13,992 nucleotides of DNA. Origin: Alphaproteobacteria bacterium (GTDB lineage Bacteria > Pseudomonadota > Alphaproteobacteria > UBA828). Position 1 is the stretch's first letter. The number at the start of each line of letters is the position of its first letter. The position numbers were made by a program, and so were the translations under genes. A model generated the notes under the pieces. It saw only the letters and a list, made by a program, of their open reading frames with translations, searched no databases and had not been told where the DNA came from. The stretch is taken from assembly GCA_018668475.1 (NCBI GenBank), contig JABJCZ010000039.1:1-13992 (forward strand), given 5' to 3'. Positions 1 to 8,058 of this stretch are shown here, one piece after another.

Positions 1-54
1 AACACCCGCTCCAACAATCTGAATTGGATGCTGGTCGAAACCCGCGCGGAGTAG
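1..54 (+). CDS. Tim44-like domain protein, C-terminal end (partial)
   Basis: Frame 1 is open from the first base and ends in TAG at 52-54, giving the tail RSNNLNWMLVETRAE. A tail of the form 'NxNWxLVET' is typical of the C-terminus of bacterial Tim44-like (TimA) proteins. In many alphaproteobacteria such a gene lies directly before mltA, which is the next gene here. Only 17 residues are visible, so the call rests on tail resemblance plus position. The protein family is membrane-associated and poorly characterised in bacteria. Confidence 0.55.
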   Translation, partial: NTRSNNLNWMLVETRAE

Positions 55-60
55 CCTCTT

Positions 61-1275
61 TTGGCTATGACAGGTTGGCGCACCCAGGCGGCAGGCCTGA
101 TCGCCGCAATCCTGCTAGGTGCAGTGGCGGCATGTGCGCCGACGCGCGAGACACCACCCCCCGTTGACGAGCTACCCCGGTTTCAATTGAGCCTGGCAAC
201 GTTTGACTCGTTGCCTGGCTGGATGGTCGACCATCAAGGCGATGCATTGGTGGCGTTTATGCGCTCCTGCAGTGTGCTGTTGCGTAAGCGGGCCGATCAA
301 TCAATCGGCGGCGCTGTCGACAGCGTCGCTGGCGATTGGCGGGACCCGTGCGAAGCTGCGACGGCCATTGATCCGCGAAATCATCGTGCGGCACGACATT
401 ACTTCGAAGACTGGTTCCAACCTTGGATTGTCACAGACGGCACCAGTGGGACTGGCCTATTTACAGGATATTTCGAGCCCGAGCTTGACGGGTCATTGGT
501 GCAGGGCGGGGCATATCAGGTGCCGATCTACCGACGGCCTGATGATCTGGTCACAGTGGATCTCGGGGGTTTTCGCGATGACCTTGCCGGCACGCGCATC
601 GCTGGGCGGGTCAATGGCACCAAACTTGTGCCCTATTTTACCCGCACGGATATCGACGCCGGGGCGCTCGATGGGTCTGATGTTGAACTCGCCTGGGTTG
701 ACGACGCGGTGGATGCATTTTTTCTACAGATCCAGGGTTCTGGCCGCATTCGCTTGCCTGATGGCAGTTATCGTCGCGCCGGATATGCTGCGGCCAATGG
801 GCACCTCTATTACGCCATCGGGCGCACTTTGATCGCCAGTGGCGAAGTCACACGCGAGGATATGTCGATGCAGGCAATTCGCCGATGGTTGGACACCAAC
901 CCAGCCAAGGCGCAGTCGCTGATGCAGGAAAACGCATCCTTCATATTTTTTCGCTGGGTCGACGGGCTTGATGCATCGCTTGGACCGGTGGGTGCGCAGA
1001 ATATTCCGCTGAGCGCCGGGCGCTCGCTTGCGGTAGATCGCAAATATCTGGCGCTCGGTCTTCCGCTTTGGCTTGAGACCGAATTACCTGGGGTCGATGG
1101 CAACCCGCCCACGCCGACCCGGCGCCTGGTGATCGCGCAGGATACGGGCGGCGCCATAAAAGGCGTGGTGAGGGGCGATCTGTTCATCGGTACTGGCGAC
1201 GCTCCTGGTGAGATCGCGGGCCGCATGCAAGAGCAGGGTCGCTACTGGGTCTTGCTGCCGCGCCCCCGCCTCTGA
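61..1275 (+). CDS. mltA: Membrane-bound lytic murein transglycosylase A (lipoprotein)
   Basis: This is a peptidoglycan-cleaving lytic transglycosylase that forms 1,6-anhydromuramyl ends, expected on the periplasmic face of the outer membrane. The N-terminus has a short hydrophobic signal ending in the lipobox-like AVAAC, with Cys about residue 25, predicting a lipoprotein. The MltA barrel domain includes GLFTGYFEPELDGS and FFLQIQGSGRIRLPDG. The C-terminal 3D domain carries AQDTGGAIKG, whose Asp (about residue 361) matches the proposed catalytic acid, and GDLFIGTG. At 404 aa it has normal family length. The start is uncertain: TTG at 61 has GGAG at 48-51 with 9-base spacing, while ATG at 67 is the commoner codon but sits 15 bases from that site; the difference is two residues. 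It begins 6 bases after the Tim44-like stop, so co-transcription is likely. Confidence 0.93.
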   Translation: MAMTGWRTQAAGLIAAILLGAVAACAPTRETPPPVDELPRFQLSLATFDSLPGWMVDHQGDALVAFMRSCSVLLRKRADQSIGGAVDSVAGDWRDPCEAATAIDPRNHRAARHYFEDWFQPWIVTDGTSGTGLFTGYFEPELDGSLVQGGAYQVPIYRRPDDLVTVDLGGFRDDLAGTRIAGRVNGTKLVPYFTRTDIDAGALDGSDVELAWVDDAVDAFFLQIQGSGRIRLPDGSYRRAGYAAANGHLYYAIGRTLIASGEVTREDMSMQAIRRWLDTNPAKAQSLMQENASFIFFRWVDGLDASLGPVGAQNIPLSAGRSLAVDRKYLALGLPLWLETELPGVDGNPPTPTRRLVIAQDTGGAIKGVVRGDLFIGTGDAPGEIAGRMQEQGRYWVLLPRPRL

Positions 1276-1357
1276 TTTCGCAAATGATTGGCTTAAGGTT
1301 GTCTCGACGTGCGGCGGGCACTCCACTAATGTCGCCGGGCTTGCGCGGGAGAAAATA
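1276..1357 (+). other. mltA-lutA intergenic gap
   Basis: This 82-base gap is the only sizeable space in the rightward block before smr, so a lut promoter or operator would be expected here. I see TTGTCT at 1299-1304 and TAATGT at 1327-1332, but the 22-base spacer is too long for a standard sigma-70 promoter. I find no clear palindrome of the GntR type that controls lut/lld operons elsewhere. GGGAGA at 1347-1352 is the lutA ribosome binding site. Confidence 0.4.
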
Positions 1358-2134
1358 ATGTCAAAAGAAACGCCACAGGTCGGGTTGTTCGTAACCTGTC
1401 TGGTTGACTTGTTCCGACCAACAGTCGGGTTTGCGGCGGTCAAACTGCTGGAAGATGCTGGCTGCAATGTCGAGGTTCCGCCGACGCAGACATGCTGTGG
1501 GCAGCCGGCCTTCAATGCAGGTGATCGGCCATCGACAGTTGATATCGCCAAAAGCGTCGTCACGGCTTTTGAGTCCTTCGAGTATGTCGTCGCGCCTTCG
1601 GGTTCATGCGCCGGTATGTTGAAAAAGCATTATCCGACTTTATTTGAGGATGAGCCGGTTTGGGCGGCGCGCGCGGAGAAACTTGCTGCGAAATGTTTTG
1701 AGCTCGTGTCGTTCCTGTCAGATGTGCTCAAGGTCGAGACGGTCAGCGCGAGTCATGATGGCAGTGTGACCTATCACGATTCCTGCGCCGGTCTGCGCGA
1801 GCTCGACGTCCATGATCAGCCCCGCCAGTTGCTTGCCAGCGTGACCGGGCTCGATGTGATCGAACATGATACGGCCAACGTCTGCTGCGGGTTCGGCGGT
1901 ACTTTCTGTGTCAAATATCCGGAAATCTCGACGCGCATGGTTTCGGATAAAACCGCAGCCATCGTTGCGACCGGTGCGACGACTGTCTTGGCGGGTGACA
2001 TGGGGTGCCTGTTGAATATCGCTGGCCGCATGTCGCGCGAAGGCCACGATGTTTCGGTGCGCCACGTCGCGGAGGTTTTGGCGGATATGTCGGATCGCCC
2101 GGCCATCGGTGCGCCGGCCGACCGGCGATCCTGA
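1358..2134 (+). CDS. lutA: L-lactate utilisation protein LutA (CCG-domain oxidoreductase subunit)
   Basis: LutA (YkgE/LldE family) is the cysteine-rich CCG-domain subunit of the LutABC system that oxidises L-lactate to pyruvate in the cytoplasm. The 258-residue protein has two CCG-type repeats. The first includes Cys14, TCCGQPAFNAG (Cys46-47) and SGSCAGM (Cys84). The second has YHDSCAGLREL (Cys143), VCCGFGGTFC (Cys176-177, Cys184) and DMGCLLNIAGRM (Cys217). Such repeats bind iron-sulfur centres in heterodisulfide-reductase and GlcF-type proteins. The frame is open further upstream, but ATG 1358 has GGGAGA at 1347-1352 and gives the usual family N-terminus (VGLFVTCLVDLFRP). lutB follows after 21 bases, so the genes are probably co-transcribed. 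The substrate is inferred from family; a related 2-hydroxyacid is possible. Confidence 0.92.
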   Translation: MSKETPQVGLFVTCLVDLFRPTVGFAAVKLLEDAGCNVEVPPTQTCCGQPAFNAGDRPSTVDIAKSVVTAFESFEYVVAPSGSCAGMLKKHYPTLFEDEPVWAARAEKLAAKCFELVSFLSDVLKVETVSASHDGSVTYHDSCAGLRELDVHDQPRQLLASVTGLDVIEHDTANVCCGFGGTFCVKYPEISTRMVSDKTAAIVATGATTVLAGDMGCLLNIAGRMSREGHDVSVRHVAEVLADMSDRPAIGAPADRRS

Positions 2135-2155
2135 GGCGTCGCGGAGCAAGCCGGT

Positions 2156-3601
2156 ATGGAACCCAAGAGCCTTCAGTTTCATGACAATGTTGCGGCAGCA
2201 CTCAAGGACGCGCCGCTTCAGCAATCGCTGTCGCGATTTCAGACCGGCTTTACTGTTAAGCGTGCAGAGGCCAAGGCATTGCTGCCCGAGTTTGAAGCGT
2301 TGCGTGATGAATCAGTCGCAATCAAGAACCACGCCCTCGCCAACCTTGACCATTATCTACTGAAGTTTGAAGAGGCAGTGGTGGCGTCGGGTGGCGTCGT
2401 TCATTGGTGCGCCGATGGTGCAGCAGCTCGTGAAACTGTTTTGCGTATTTTTCGTGAAGACGATGTGAAGTCTGCAACCAAAAGCAAATCCATGATCAGC
2501 GAGGAAATCGGCCTCAATGAATTCCTCGAGGACAACGGAATCGAACCGATTGAAACTGATCTCGGCGAGTACATTATTCAACTCGCCGGTGAAACACCGA
2601 GTCATGTGATTGCACCTGCCGTGCACAAGACCCGTGAAGAGGTCTCTGATCTTTTTTATGAGCACCACCAGAAATATGGCGTCACGAAACGGCACGAAGA
2701 CGTGCCAGAGCTGGTGGACGAAGCGCGCCAGTTGTTACGCCGGCGTTTTCAGGCAGCTGACGCCGGCATTACCGGCGCCAACTTCTTGATTGCTGAGACC
2801 GGCTCGGTGGTCGTTGTCACCAATGAAGGAAATGCCGATTTAACCGAAGTTCTGCCACGCACCCATGTTGTTCTGGCGACGATCGAAAAAGTCGTACCGA
2901 CCATTGCAGATGCCTCCACCATTTTGCGGGTGTTGGCGCGCACAGCGACGGGTCAGGAGTATTCGACCTACACTACGTTTGCCACCGGCCCGCGTCGCGC
3001 TGACGATGTGGACGGCCCGGCCAAGTTTCATGTCATTCTGCTTGATGGCGGGCGAAGCGAGCTGCTTGGCAGTGAGTTCAAGGACATCCTGCGTTGCATC
3101 AAATGCGGCGCCTGCATGAACCATTGCCCGGTCTATGGGTCGATCGGTGGCCACGCTTATGGCTGGGTCTACCCCGGCCCGCTCGGGGCTGTGCTCAACC
3201 CAGGCCTGATCGGCATTGATGAGGCGCGGCATCTTCCTGGCGCCTCCACATTTTGTGGTCGCTGCGAGTCGGTTTGTCCCATGCGTATCCCGCTGCCGGA
3301 TCTCATGCGGCGCTGGCGCGAGCGGGCAAAAGAACAGCGCCTGGCAGGCTGGCGGGAGCGGCGCGGGCTTGCGGCTTGGTCATTTATTGCACGACGGCCC
3401 GGGCTATATCGCCCAATGAGCCGCGTTGCCGCGCGGATGTTACGTGGCTGGAGCAGGGGGCGCGGTCGCCTGGCGTCATTCCCCGGCGCATCGGGGTGGA
3501 CAAACGGGCGTGATATGCCAGCACCTGAAGGCGGCACCTTCATGGCCCAATGGGCTGCAAACCGGGACGCAAGCCGACCGGCATCGGGGGGACGTCCGTA
3601 A
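2156..3601 (+). CDS. lutB: Iron-sulfur protein LutB, first of two tandem paralogues
   Basis: LutB (YkgF/LldF family) is the iron-sulfur and LUD-domain subunit of lactate oxidation. The 481-residue protein begins at ATG 2156, with GGAG nine bases upstream. The LUD region (about 60-310) includes TKSKSMISEEI (108-118) and TGANFLIAETGS (206-217). The ferredoxin-like region has CIKCGACMNHCP (Cys314, 317, 320, 324) and FCGRCESVCP (Cys367, 370, 374), all intact. The C-terminal ~90 residues, ending GRDMPAPEGGTFMAQW, resemble the family's usual tail domain. Its stop TAA shares one base with the ATG of the next gene, a second LutB of nearly equal length that aligns without gaps through the core at roughly 55-60% identity by eye. 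Both copies keep every cluster cysteine, so neither looks decayed. Confidence 0.93.
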   Translation: MEPKSLQFHDNVAAALKDAPLQQSLSRFQTGFTVKRAEAKALLPEFEALRDESVAIKNHALANLDHYLLKFEEAVVASGGVVHWCADGAAARETVLRIFREDDVKSATKSKSMISEEIGLNEFLEDNGIEPIETDLGEYIIQLAGETPSHVIAPAVHKTREEVSDLFYEHHQKYGVTKRHEDVPELVDEARQLLRRRFQAADAGITGANFLIAETGSVVVVTNEGNADLTEVLPRTHVVLATIEKVVPTIADASTILRVLARTATGQEYSTYTTFATGPRRADDVDGPAKFHVILLDGGRSELLGSEFKDILRCIKCGACMNHCPVYGSIGGHAYGWVYPGPLGAVLNPGLIGIDEARHLPGASTFCGRCESVCPMRIPLPDLMRRWRERAKEQRLAGWRERRGLAAWSFIARRPGLYRPMSRVAARMLRGWSRGRGRLASFPGASGWTNGRDMPAPEGGTFMAQWAANRDASRPASGGRP

Positions 3602-5016
3602 TGGCAACTTCACATACTTTTCGGGCGAACTCCCGCGGTGCTCTGGACAATGCCCAGCTCCAGCGGGCGCTTGGCAACATGCATCGCGACTTTGTGGATT
3701 CCCGCGGTCGGGCAGTTGGTGAAATGCCTGAATACGATGCGCTCAAGGCAGATGCCCGGGCGATGAAGGATCACGTTCTTGCCAACCTGGATTTCTACCT
3801 TGAACGGTTTGCAAGTGCCTGCGAGCAAAGTGGCGGCCATGTTCACTGGGCGCAAGATGCAGCGGATGCGCGCCGGATTATTCTCGATATCTGCAAATCC
3901 AAGGGCGCGCGGACGGTCACCAAAAGCAAGTCGATGATCGGCGAGGAAATCGCGATTAATCCGTATCTCGAGCAGGGCGGTCTTGTACCCATAGAGACCG
4001 ATCTTGGCGAATACATTATCCAGCTGGCCGACGAACCGCCTAGCCATATCACCGCGCCCGCCATCCACAAATCCAAGGAAGATGTGGCCGAGCTGTTTCT
4101 CGAGCACCATGGCGTCTACGGTAAGACCCGGCGGCTGACCGAAATTGGCGAAATGTGCGATGAAGCGCGGGAAGTCATGCGCAGTAAATTTATTGCGGCC
4201 GATGTTGGTCTGACCGGAGCCAATTTTATTGTGGCCGAGACCGGCGCAACCGCAATTGCTACAAATGAGGGCAATGGCGACCTCACACAAATATTGCCCA
4301 AGACGCACATCGTGCTGGCGAGTATCGATAAGGTCGTGCCGACCGCTGAAGACGGGCTGACCCTGTTGCGCCTGCTTGCACGGACCGCCTCGGGCCTGGA
4401 GCTGACCACCTACAACACGTTCTCAACCGGCCCGCGCCGTGATGGCGATGCCGATGGGCCCGAAGAGTTCCACGTCGTGCTGTTGGATAACGGTCGATCC
4501 GAAATGATGGCGGGGCCATTGCGTGAGATGCTGCGCTGCATCCGCTGTGGCGCATGCCTGAACCATTGTCCCGTATACAAAGCAACGGGCGGCCACGCTT
4601 ATGGCTGGGTGTATCCCGGCCCTATGGGCGCTGTATTAACGCCGGCGCTCATTGGGTTGGAGAAGTCTGCACCGCTGCCTAACGCTTCAACATTTTGTGG
4701 TCGGTGCGAAGCGGTGTGTCCGATGGGTATTCCGCTGCCAAGCTTGATGCGGCATTGGCGCGAGCGCGAGTTTTCCGAACACCGCCAGTCGATGAACGCC
4801 CGTAACGGGCTTCGGGCGTGGTCGTGGCTGGCGCGCAGGCCAAAGATGTACCGGTGGGCGGTGCGTTTTGGCGGGCGTGTGTTGAGACATCGCGCTGGGC
4901 GCGCCGGGCGGCTCAACCGAATCCCGCTTGCTTCGGGGTGGACGGCGGCGCGTGATATGCCGTCGCCTGAAGGGCCAACTTTTATGGATCAGTGGAAAAA
5001 AGGAACACGCGCATGA
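3601..5016 (+). CDS. lutB: Iron-sulfur protein LutB, second of two tandem paralogues
   Basis: This second complete LutB has 471 residues. ATG 3601 overlaps the preceding stop by one base (TAATG) behind a G-rich site (GGGGGA), which supports it over an in-frame ATG at 3550 inside the first copy. The LUD region has TKSKSMIGEEI and TGANFIVAETGA. The cluster motifs are CIRCGACLNHCP (Cys313, 316, 319, 323) and FCGRCEAVCP (Cys366, 369, 373). Cluster cysteines sit one residue earlier than in the first copy and no indel is visible between about residues 50 and 380. The tail GWTAARDMPSPEGPTFMDQW parallels that of copy one. The gene overlaps lutC by ATGA. Whether the copies form a heteromeric complex, serve different substrates or are redundant cannot be told from sequence. 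Confidence 0.93.
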   Translation: MATSHTFRANSRGALDNAQLQRALGNMHRDFVDSRGRAVGEMPEYDALKADARAMKDHVLANLDFYLERFASACEQSGGHVHWAQDAADARRIILDICKSKGARTVTKSKSMIGEEIAINPYLEQGGLVPIETDLGEYIIQLADEPPSHITAPAIHKSKEDVAELFLEHHGVYGKTRRLTEIGEMCDEAREVMRSKFIAADVGLTGANFIVAETGATAIATNEGNGDLTQILPKTHIVLASIDKVVPTAEDGLTLLRLLARTASGLELTTYNTFSTGPRRDGDADGPEEFHVVLLDNGRSEMMAGPLREMLRCIRCGACLNHCPVYKATGGHAYGWVYPGPMGAVLTPALIGLEKSAPLPNASTFCGRCEAVCPMGIPLPSLMRHWREREFSEHRQSMNARNGLRAWSWLARRPKMYRWAVRFGGRVLRHRAGRAGRLNRIPLASGWTAARDMPSPEGPTFMDQWKKGTRA

Positions 5017-5711
5017 GCTCAAATAGTGAGTCCGCTCGTGATGGCATCATTGGCGCGGTTCGTCGCTCGCTCGGCCGTGGCGCGCTAGGCGCAGAGTCAG
5101 AGGACGAGCTCGAAAAGCGATTGCGCACGCCCGATGCGAATACGATTCCCGCCCGCAGCAACGTGAGCCACGCTGAACAGGTGGACATGTTTACGCGCTA
5201 TGCGGAAGGCGTCAGTGCCACAGTTTCAAGGGTTTCGCGGGCTGCGGAAGTGCCGGCAGCGGTGTCCGATTATCTGGCCGAGCATAATCTGCCAAGCGAT
5301 GTCGTCATGGCACCGGATGAGGCGCTTGATGCCTATCCCTGGGGTGAGCGGCCCATGCTCGGCATTCGTCGCGGTCGGGCGGAAGATGCCGACGCCGTCT
5401 CGGTCACTGGCGCCGAATTTGGTTTTGCCGAGACCGGCACCCTGATGATGACGTCGGGTGCGCACCACCCCAGCACGCTTAATTTCATGCCCGATACCCA
5501 CGTTGTCATTTTGCCAGCGAACCGCATTGTTGGCGCTTATGAAGAAGGTTGGCAGGCTTTGCGCGAACGTACAGATGCTGATGGAACGTTCATGCCGCGC
5601 ACCGTTAATATGATCACAGGGCCGTCGCGCACGGGTGATATCGAGCAGCGCATGCAGCTTGGCGCGCACGGCCCACGGCGCCTCCATATTGTGATTGTCG
5701 ACGAGGCCTGA
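5013..5711 (+). CDS. lutC: LUD-domain protein LutC, lactate utilisation
   Basis: LutC (YkgG/LldG family) is the third subunit of the LutABC system. The 232-residue protein has a variable N-terminus (MSSNSESARDGIIGAVRRSL) and a LUD domain in the second half. Motifs include GFAETGTLMMTSG, HPSTLNFMPDTHVVI and the signature TGPSRTGDIEQ followed by GAHGPRRLHIVIVDE. The length is normal for the family. ATG 5013 overlaps the second lutB stop (ATGA), with AGGA at 5001-5004 upstream; an in-frame GTG at 4992 would add seven residues and lacks support. The tight overlap implies translational coupling with lutB. The LUD domain family also occurs outside lactate metabolism, but the lutA-lutB context makes the role clear. 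Confidence 0.92.
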   Translation: MSSNSESARDGIIGAVRRSLGRGALGAESEDELEKRLRTPDANTIPARSNVSHAEQVDMFTRYAEGVSATVSRVSRAAEVPAAVSDYLAEHNLPSDVVMAPDEALDAYPWGERPMLGIRRGRAEDADAVSVTGAEFGFAETGTLMMTSGAHHPSTLNFMPDTHVVILPANRIVGAYEEGWQALRERTDADGTFMPRTVNMITGPSRTGDIEQRMQLGAHGPRRLHIVIVDEA

Positions 5712-5723
5712 GGGCCGTCTGGC

Positions 5724-6329
5724 GTGGTATCCCGTGGCGACAAAGGGCGCACCGGTCGTTTAAGCCGGCGTAAGCTCGACCAGGATGAAGCCGCATTATG
5801 GCGCGAAGTAACCGGCGACATAGACCCGCTCAATATCATCCGTGACCCGGTTGAGCGGGATCCGCCAGATCAATCTGTATCATCGCCTAACGGCAAAAAA
5901 CGCAAAGTTGCGCGTGTTGCCGCACCGGGGCCGGTCATCCAGCCGCCCGCCCCTCGTCTGCGCCCGATGCCGGAGCTCGCACCCGGTCAGGCCGCCGGGC
6001 TGGATCGTCGCGCTGCCATGCGTTTGCGGCGCGGCCAGATGCGCCCCGAAGCCCGACTTGATCTGCATGGGCATACTCAGGCTGAAGCCCATGCCGCTTT
6101 GAACGATTTCATCCTCGGGTCCAAGGGTTCCGAGCGGCGCTGCGTGCTGGTTATCACCGGCAAGGGATCGGCGCGGGGCTCTGATGGCGTGCTGCGACGC
6201 ATGGTGCCGCGCTGGATCAACCAGCCCAATCTGCGCGCCCATGTGCTGGCGTTCGAGCCCGCCCAGCCGCGCGATGGTGGCGACGGCGCCTTTTACATGC
6301 TGCTCCGTCGGCGCCGACCGGCGGGTTGA
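5724..6329 (+). CDS. Smr (MutS2 C-terminal) domain protein
   Basis: This 201-residue protein has the Smr domain in its C-terminal half: LDLHGHT (112-118) with following helix AEAHAALNDFI, then VLVITGKG (TGKG 145-148) and a last strand GAFYMLLRR. Smr domains are found in nucleases acting on DNA or RNA; stand-alone alphaproteobacterial members are poorly studied. The first ~100 residues are charged and proline-rich, probably a flexible arm, apart from an N-terminal LSRRKLDQDEAALWREV helix common in relatives. The start is GTG 5724, with GAGGG 5710-5714 upstream; no ATG gives a full N-terminus. It lies 12 bases after lutC. In many alphaproteobacteria the smr gene directly follows mltA, so the lut genes separate a usual pair here. 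Confidence 0.88.
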   Translation: MVSRGDKGRTGRLSRRKLDQDEAALWREVTGDIDPLNIIRDPVERDPPDQSVSSPNGKKRKVARVAAPGPVIQPPAPRLRPMPELAPGQAAGLDRRAAMRLRRGQMRPEARLDLHGHTQAEAHAALNDFILGSKGSERRCVLVITGKGSARGSDGVLRRMVPRWINQPNLRAHVLAFEPAQPRDGGDGAFYMLLRRRRPAG

Positions 6330-6331
6330 TC

Positions 6332-6676
6332 ATGGCCGGGTTGATCAGGCGGTGGGCCAGGGCCATCAAGCGCAAGGCGGACGCGCTCAAGATCGAACTT
6401 CATGCCATGGCGCTCGCCTTCACGGATCGGCGCACACCGTGGTACGTGAAGGTTTTGCTGGTTGCGCTGTTCCTTTATGCCGCTTCGCCGATTGACCTGA
6501 TTCCTGATTTCATTCCGGTGCTGGGCATGCTTGATGACATCATCATCATTAGCCTCGGCCTCGCCCTTGCCGTGCGGCTCATCCCGAAAGAGGTCATGAC
6601 CGAGTGCCGCGAGCGCGCTCGCGAAGCTCAGAAGGATGGACTCATCGCCTGGCTTTTCAGCCGCGACAAAGGCTGA
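6332..6676 (+). CDS. DUF1232 (YkvA-like) small membrane protein
   Basis: This 114-residue protein carries the DUF1232 signature SPIDLIPDFIPVLGMLDD around residues 51-68, between two hydrophobic stretches (about 38-50 and 68-84). The N-terminus is basic (GLIRRWARAIKRKADAL) and the C-terminus is charged. It is probably an inner-membrane protein with a short hairpin, but the family has no established function. ATG 6332 begins two bases after the smr stop (6327-6329); a TTG at 6326 would also read in frame. The pair is probably translationally linked. An inverted repeat overlaps its stop codon, and the gene converges on hslU. Confidence 0.8.
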   Translation: MAGLIRRWARAIKRKADALKIELHAMALAFTDRRTPWYVKVLLVALFLYAASPIDLIPDFIPVLGMLDDIIIISLGLALAVRLIPKEVMTECRERAREAQKDGLIAWLFSRDKG

Positions 6677-6688
6677 CAGCGTCGCGGC
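6660..6688 (+). terminator. Possible hairpin at end of the lut-smr-DUF1232 block
   Basis: GCCGCGAC (6660-6667) and GTCGCGGC (6681-6688) form a perfect 8-bp inverted repeat with a 13-base loop spanning the DUF1232 stop codon. It sits where the convergent transcripts meet, but no T-run follows on either strand, so intrinsic termination is only a possibility. A weaker CCCC/GGGG pair lies at 6694-6709. Confidence 0.3.
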
Positions 6689-6747
6689 CACATCCCCGTC
6701 CACCCGGGGTGAGATCTCGGAGTCTGGTGACGACCGCGGTTGCAGCG

Positions 6748-8058
6748 CTAGAGGATGAACTTGCTGAGGTCGGTGTCCTTGGCCAGTTCGGCGACGTGTT
6801 CGCGCACGTAATCGTCGTCGACCGTTATGGTGTCGCCAGCGCGATCGGTCGCGTTGAAGCTGATTTCCTCGAGCAGCTTCTCCAGTATCGTATGCAGCCT
6901 GCGGGCGCCGATGTTTTCAACCGAGCGGTTAACCTCGGCTGAGAGGTCGGCAATGACATCGATCGCCGCGTCGGAAAAAACCAGCGTCACGCCTTCAGTG
7001 CCAAGCAATGCGATGTATTGGCGAATCAGGCTATTCTCGGGCTCCATCAAGATGCGTTTCAGGTCGTCTCGCTCAAGCGCCTTCAGCTCAACCCGGATCG
7101 GCAGTCGCCCCTGCAGTTCGGGCAGAAGATCGGAAGGCTTTGCCAGATGAAACGCACCGGATGCGATAAACAGAATGTGGTCGGTTTTTACGGTGCCATG
7201 TTTGGTGCTTACGGTTGTGCCTTCGATCAGCGGCAGCAAGTCACGCTGCACGCCTTCGCGGCTCACGTCGGCGCTATGGCGATCAGCGCGGGCGCAAATC
7301 TTGTCAATCTCGTCAATGAAGACGATGCCGTCATTCTCGACCGTTTGGAGCGCGATTTTTACGACCTGCTCTTCGTCCAGCAGCTTGTCGCTCTCCTCCG
7401 CCATCAGCACTTCGTAGGATTCTTTGACCGGCAGTTTGCGCGGCTTTTTCTGGTCGCCCATCGCCTTACCGAGAATATCGCCGATGTTGATCATGCCCAT
7501 CTGCGCGCCAGGCATGCCTGGTACCTCGAATGTTGGCAGTGAGGCGCCGGCGGATTCAGAAACCTCAATCTCGATTTCCTTGTCTGAAAGCTCACCGTCA
7601 CGCAGCATCTTGCGAAATTTGGCGCGGGTATCGACCGAGGCGTTCTGACCCACCAGCGCGTCAAGCACTCGCTCTTCGGCATTCATCTCGGCTTTGGCCG
7701 TGACTTCCTTCCGCATCTTTTCGCGGGCCATATGGATCGCCATTTCGACCAGATCACGCACGATGCTCTCGACATCGCGGCCGACATAGCCGACTTCGGT
7801 AAACTTCGTTGCCTCAACCTTCATGAACGGCGCGTTGGCGAGGCGGGCAAGGCGGCGGGCAATCTCGGTCTTGCCGACGCCGGTTGGCCCGATCATCAGA
7901 ATATTTTTTGGCAACACTTCGTCGCGCATCTCGTCGGGCAGCTGCTGGCGCCGCCAACGGTTGCGCAGCGCAATGGCTACGGCGCGCTTGGCATCGCCCT
8001 GACCAACGATAAAGCGGTCAAGCTCGGATACGATTTCTCTCGGGCTGAACGCGCTCAT
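6748..8058 (-). CDS. hslU: ATP-dependent protease ATPase subunit HslU (ClpY)
   Basis: HslU is the AAA+ unfoldase ring that feeds proteins into the HslV peptidase in the cytoplasm. The 436-residue protein has Walker A GPTGVGKT (57-64), the pore loop GYVG (90-93), an intermediate I-domain (roughly 110-235), Walker B VFIDEID (246-252) and a sensor-2 region ([16 protein letters not shown]). It ends in DTDLSKFIL, the conserved tail that docks into HslV. All hallmark residues are present and the length is normal. The frame is open 15 codons further upstream, but the ATG at 8058 overlaps the hslV stop (ATGA) and gives the standard N-terminus [16 protein letters not shown]. It is therefore translationally coupled to hslV. 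Confidence 0.97.
   Translation of the reverse strand: MSAFSPREIVSELDRFIVGQGDAKRAVAIALRNRWRRQQLPDEMRDEVLPKNILMIGPTGVGKTEIARRLARLANAPFMKVEATKFTEVGYVGRDVESIVRDLVEMAIHMAREKMRKEVTAKAEMNAEERVLDALVGQNASVDTRAKFRKMLRDGELSDKEIEIEVSESAGASLPTFEVPGMPGAQMGMINIGDILGKAMGDQKKPRKLPVKESYEVLMAEESDKLLDEEQVVKIALQTVENDGIVFIDEIDKICARADRHSADVSREGVQRDLLPLIEGTTVSTKHGTVKTDHILFIASGAFHLAKPSDLLPELQGRLPIRVELKALERDDLKRILMEPENSLIRQYIALLGTEGVTLVFSDAAIDVIADLSAEVNRSVENIGARRLHTILEKLLEEISFNATDRAGDTITVDDDYVREHVAELAKDTDLSKFIL

Noticed and set aside
1276..1357. Possible GntR-type (LutR/LldR) operator before lutA
   Set aside because: TTGG and GGTTG stretches are present but do not form a convincing palindrome of the known type.
3610..4308. 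Minus-strand open frame of 232 codons opposite the second lutB
   Set aside because: Antisense shadow of a well-conserved gene, with no domain recognised.
3149..4610. 20-base direct repeat (3149-3168 and 4591-4610) as a possible mobile-element or recombination repeat
   Set aside because: Both copies encode the same conserved GHAYGW segment of the paired LutB proteins, so paralogy explains it.
7018..7542. Plus-strand open frame of 174 codons opposite hslU
   Set aside because: Antisense to hslU, which shows all AAA+ motifs; the translation has no recognisable features.
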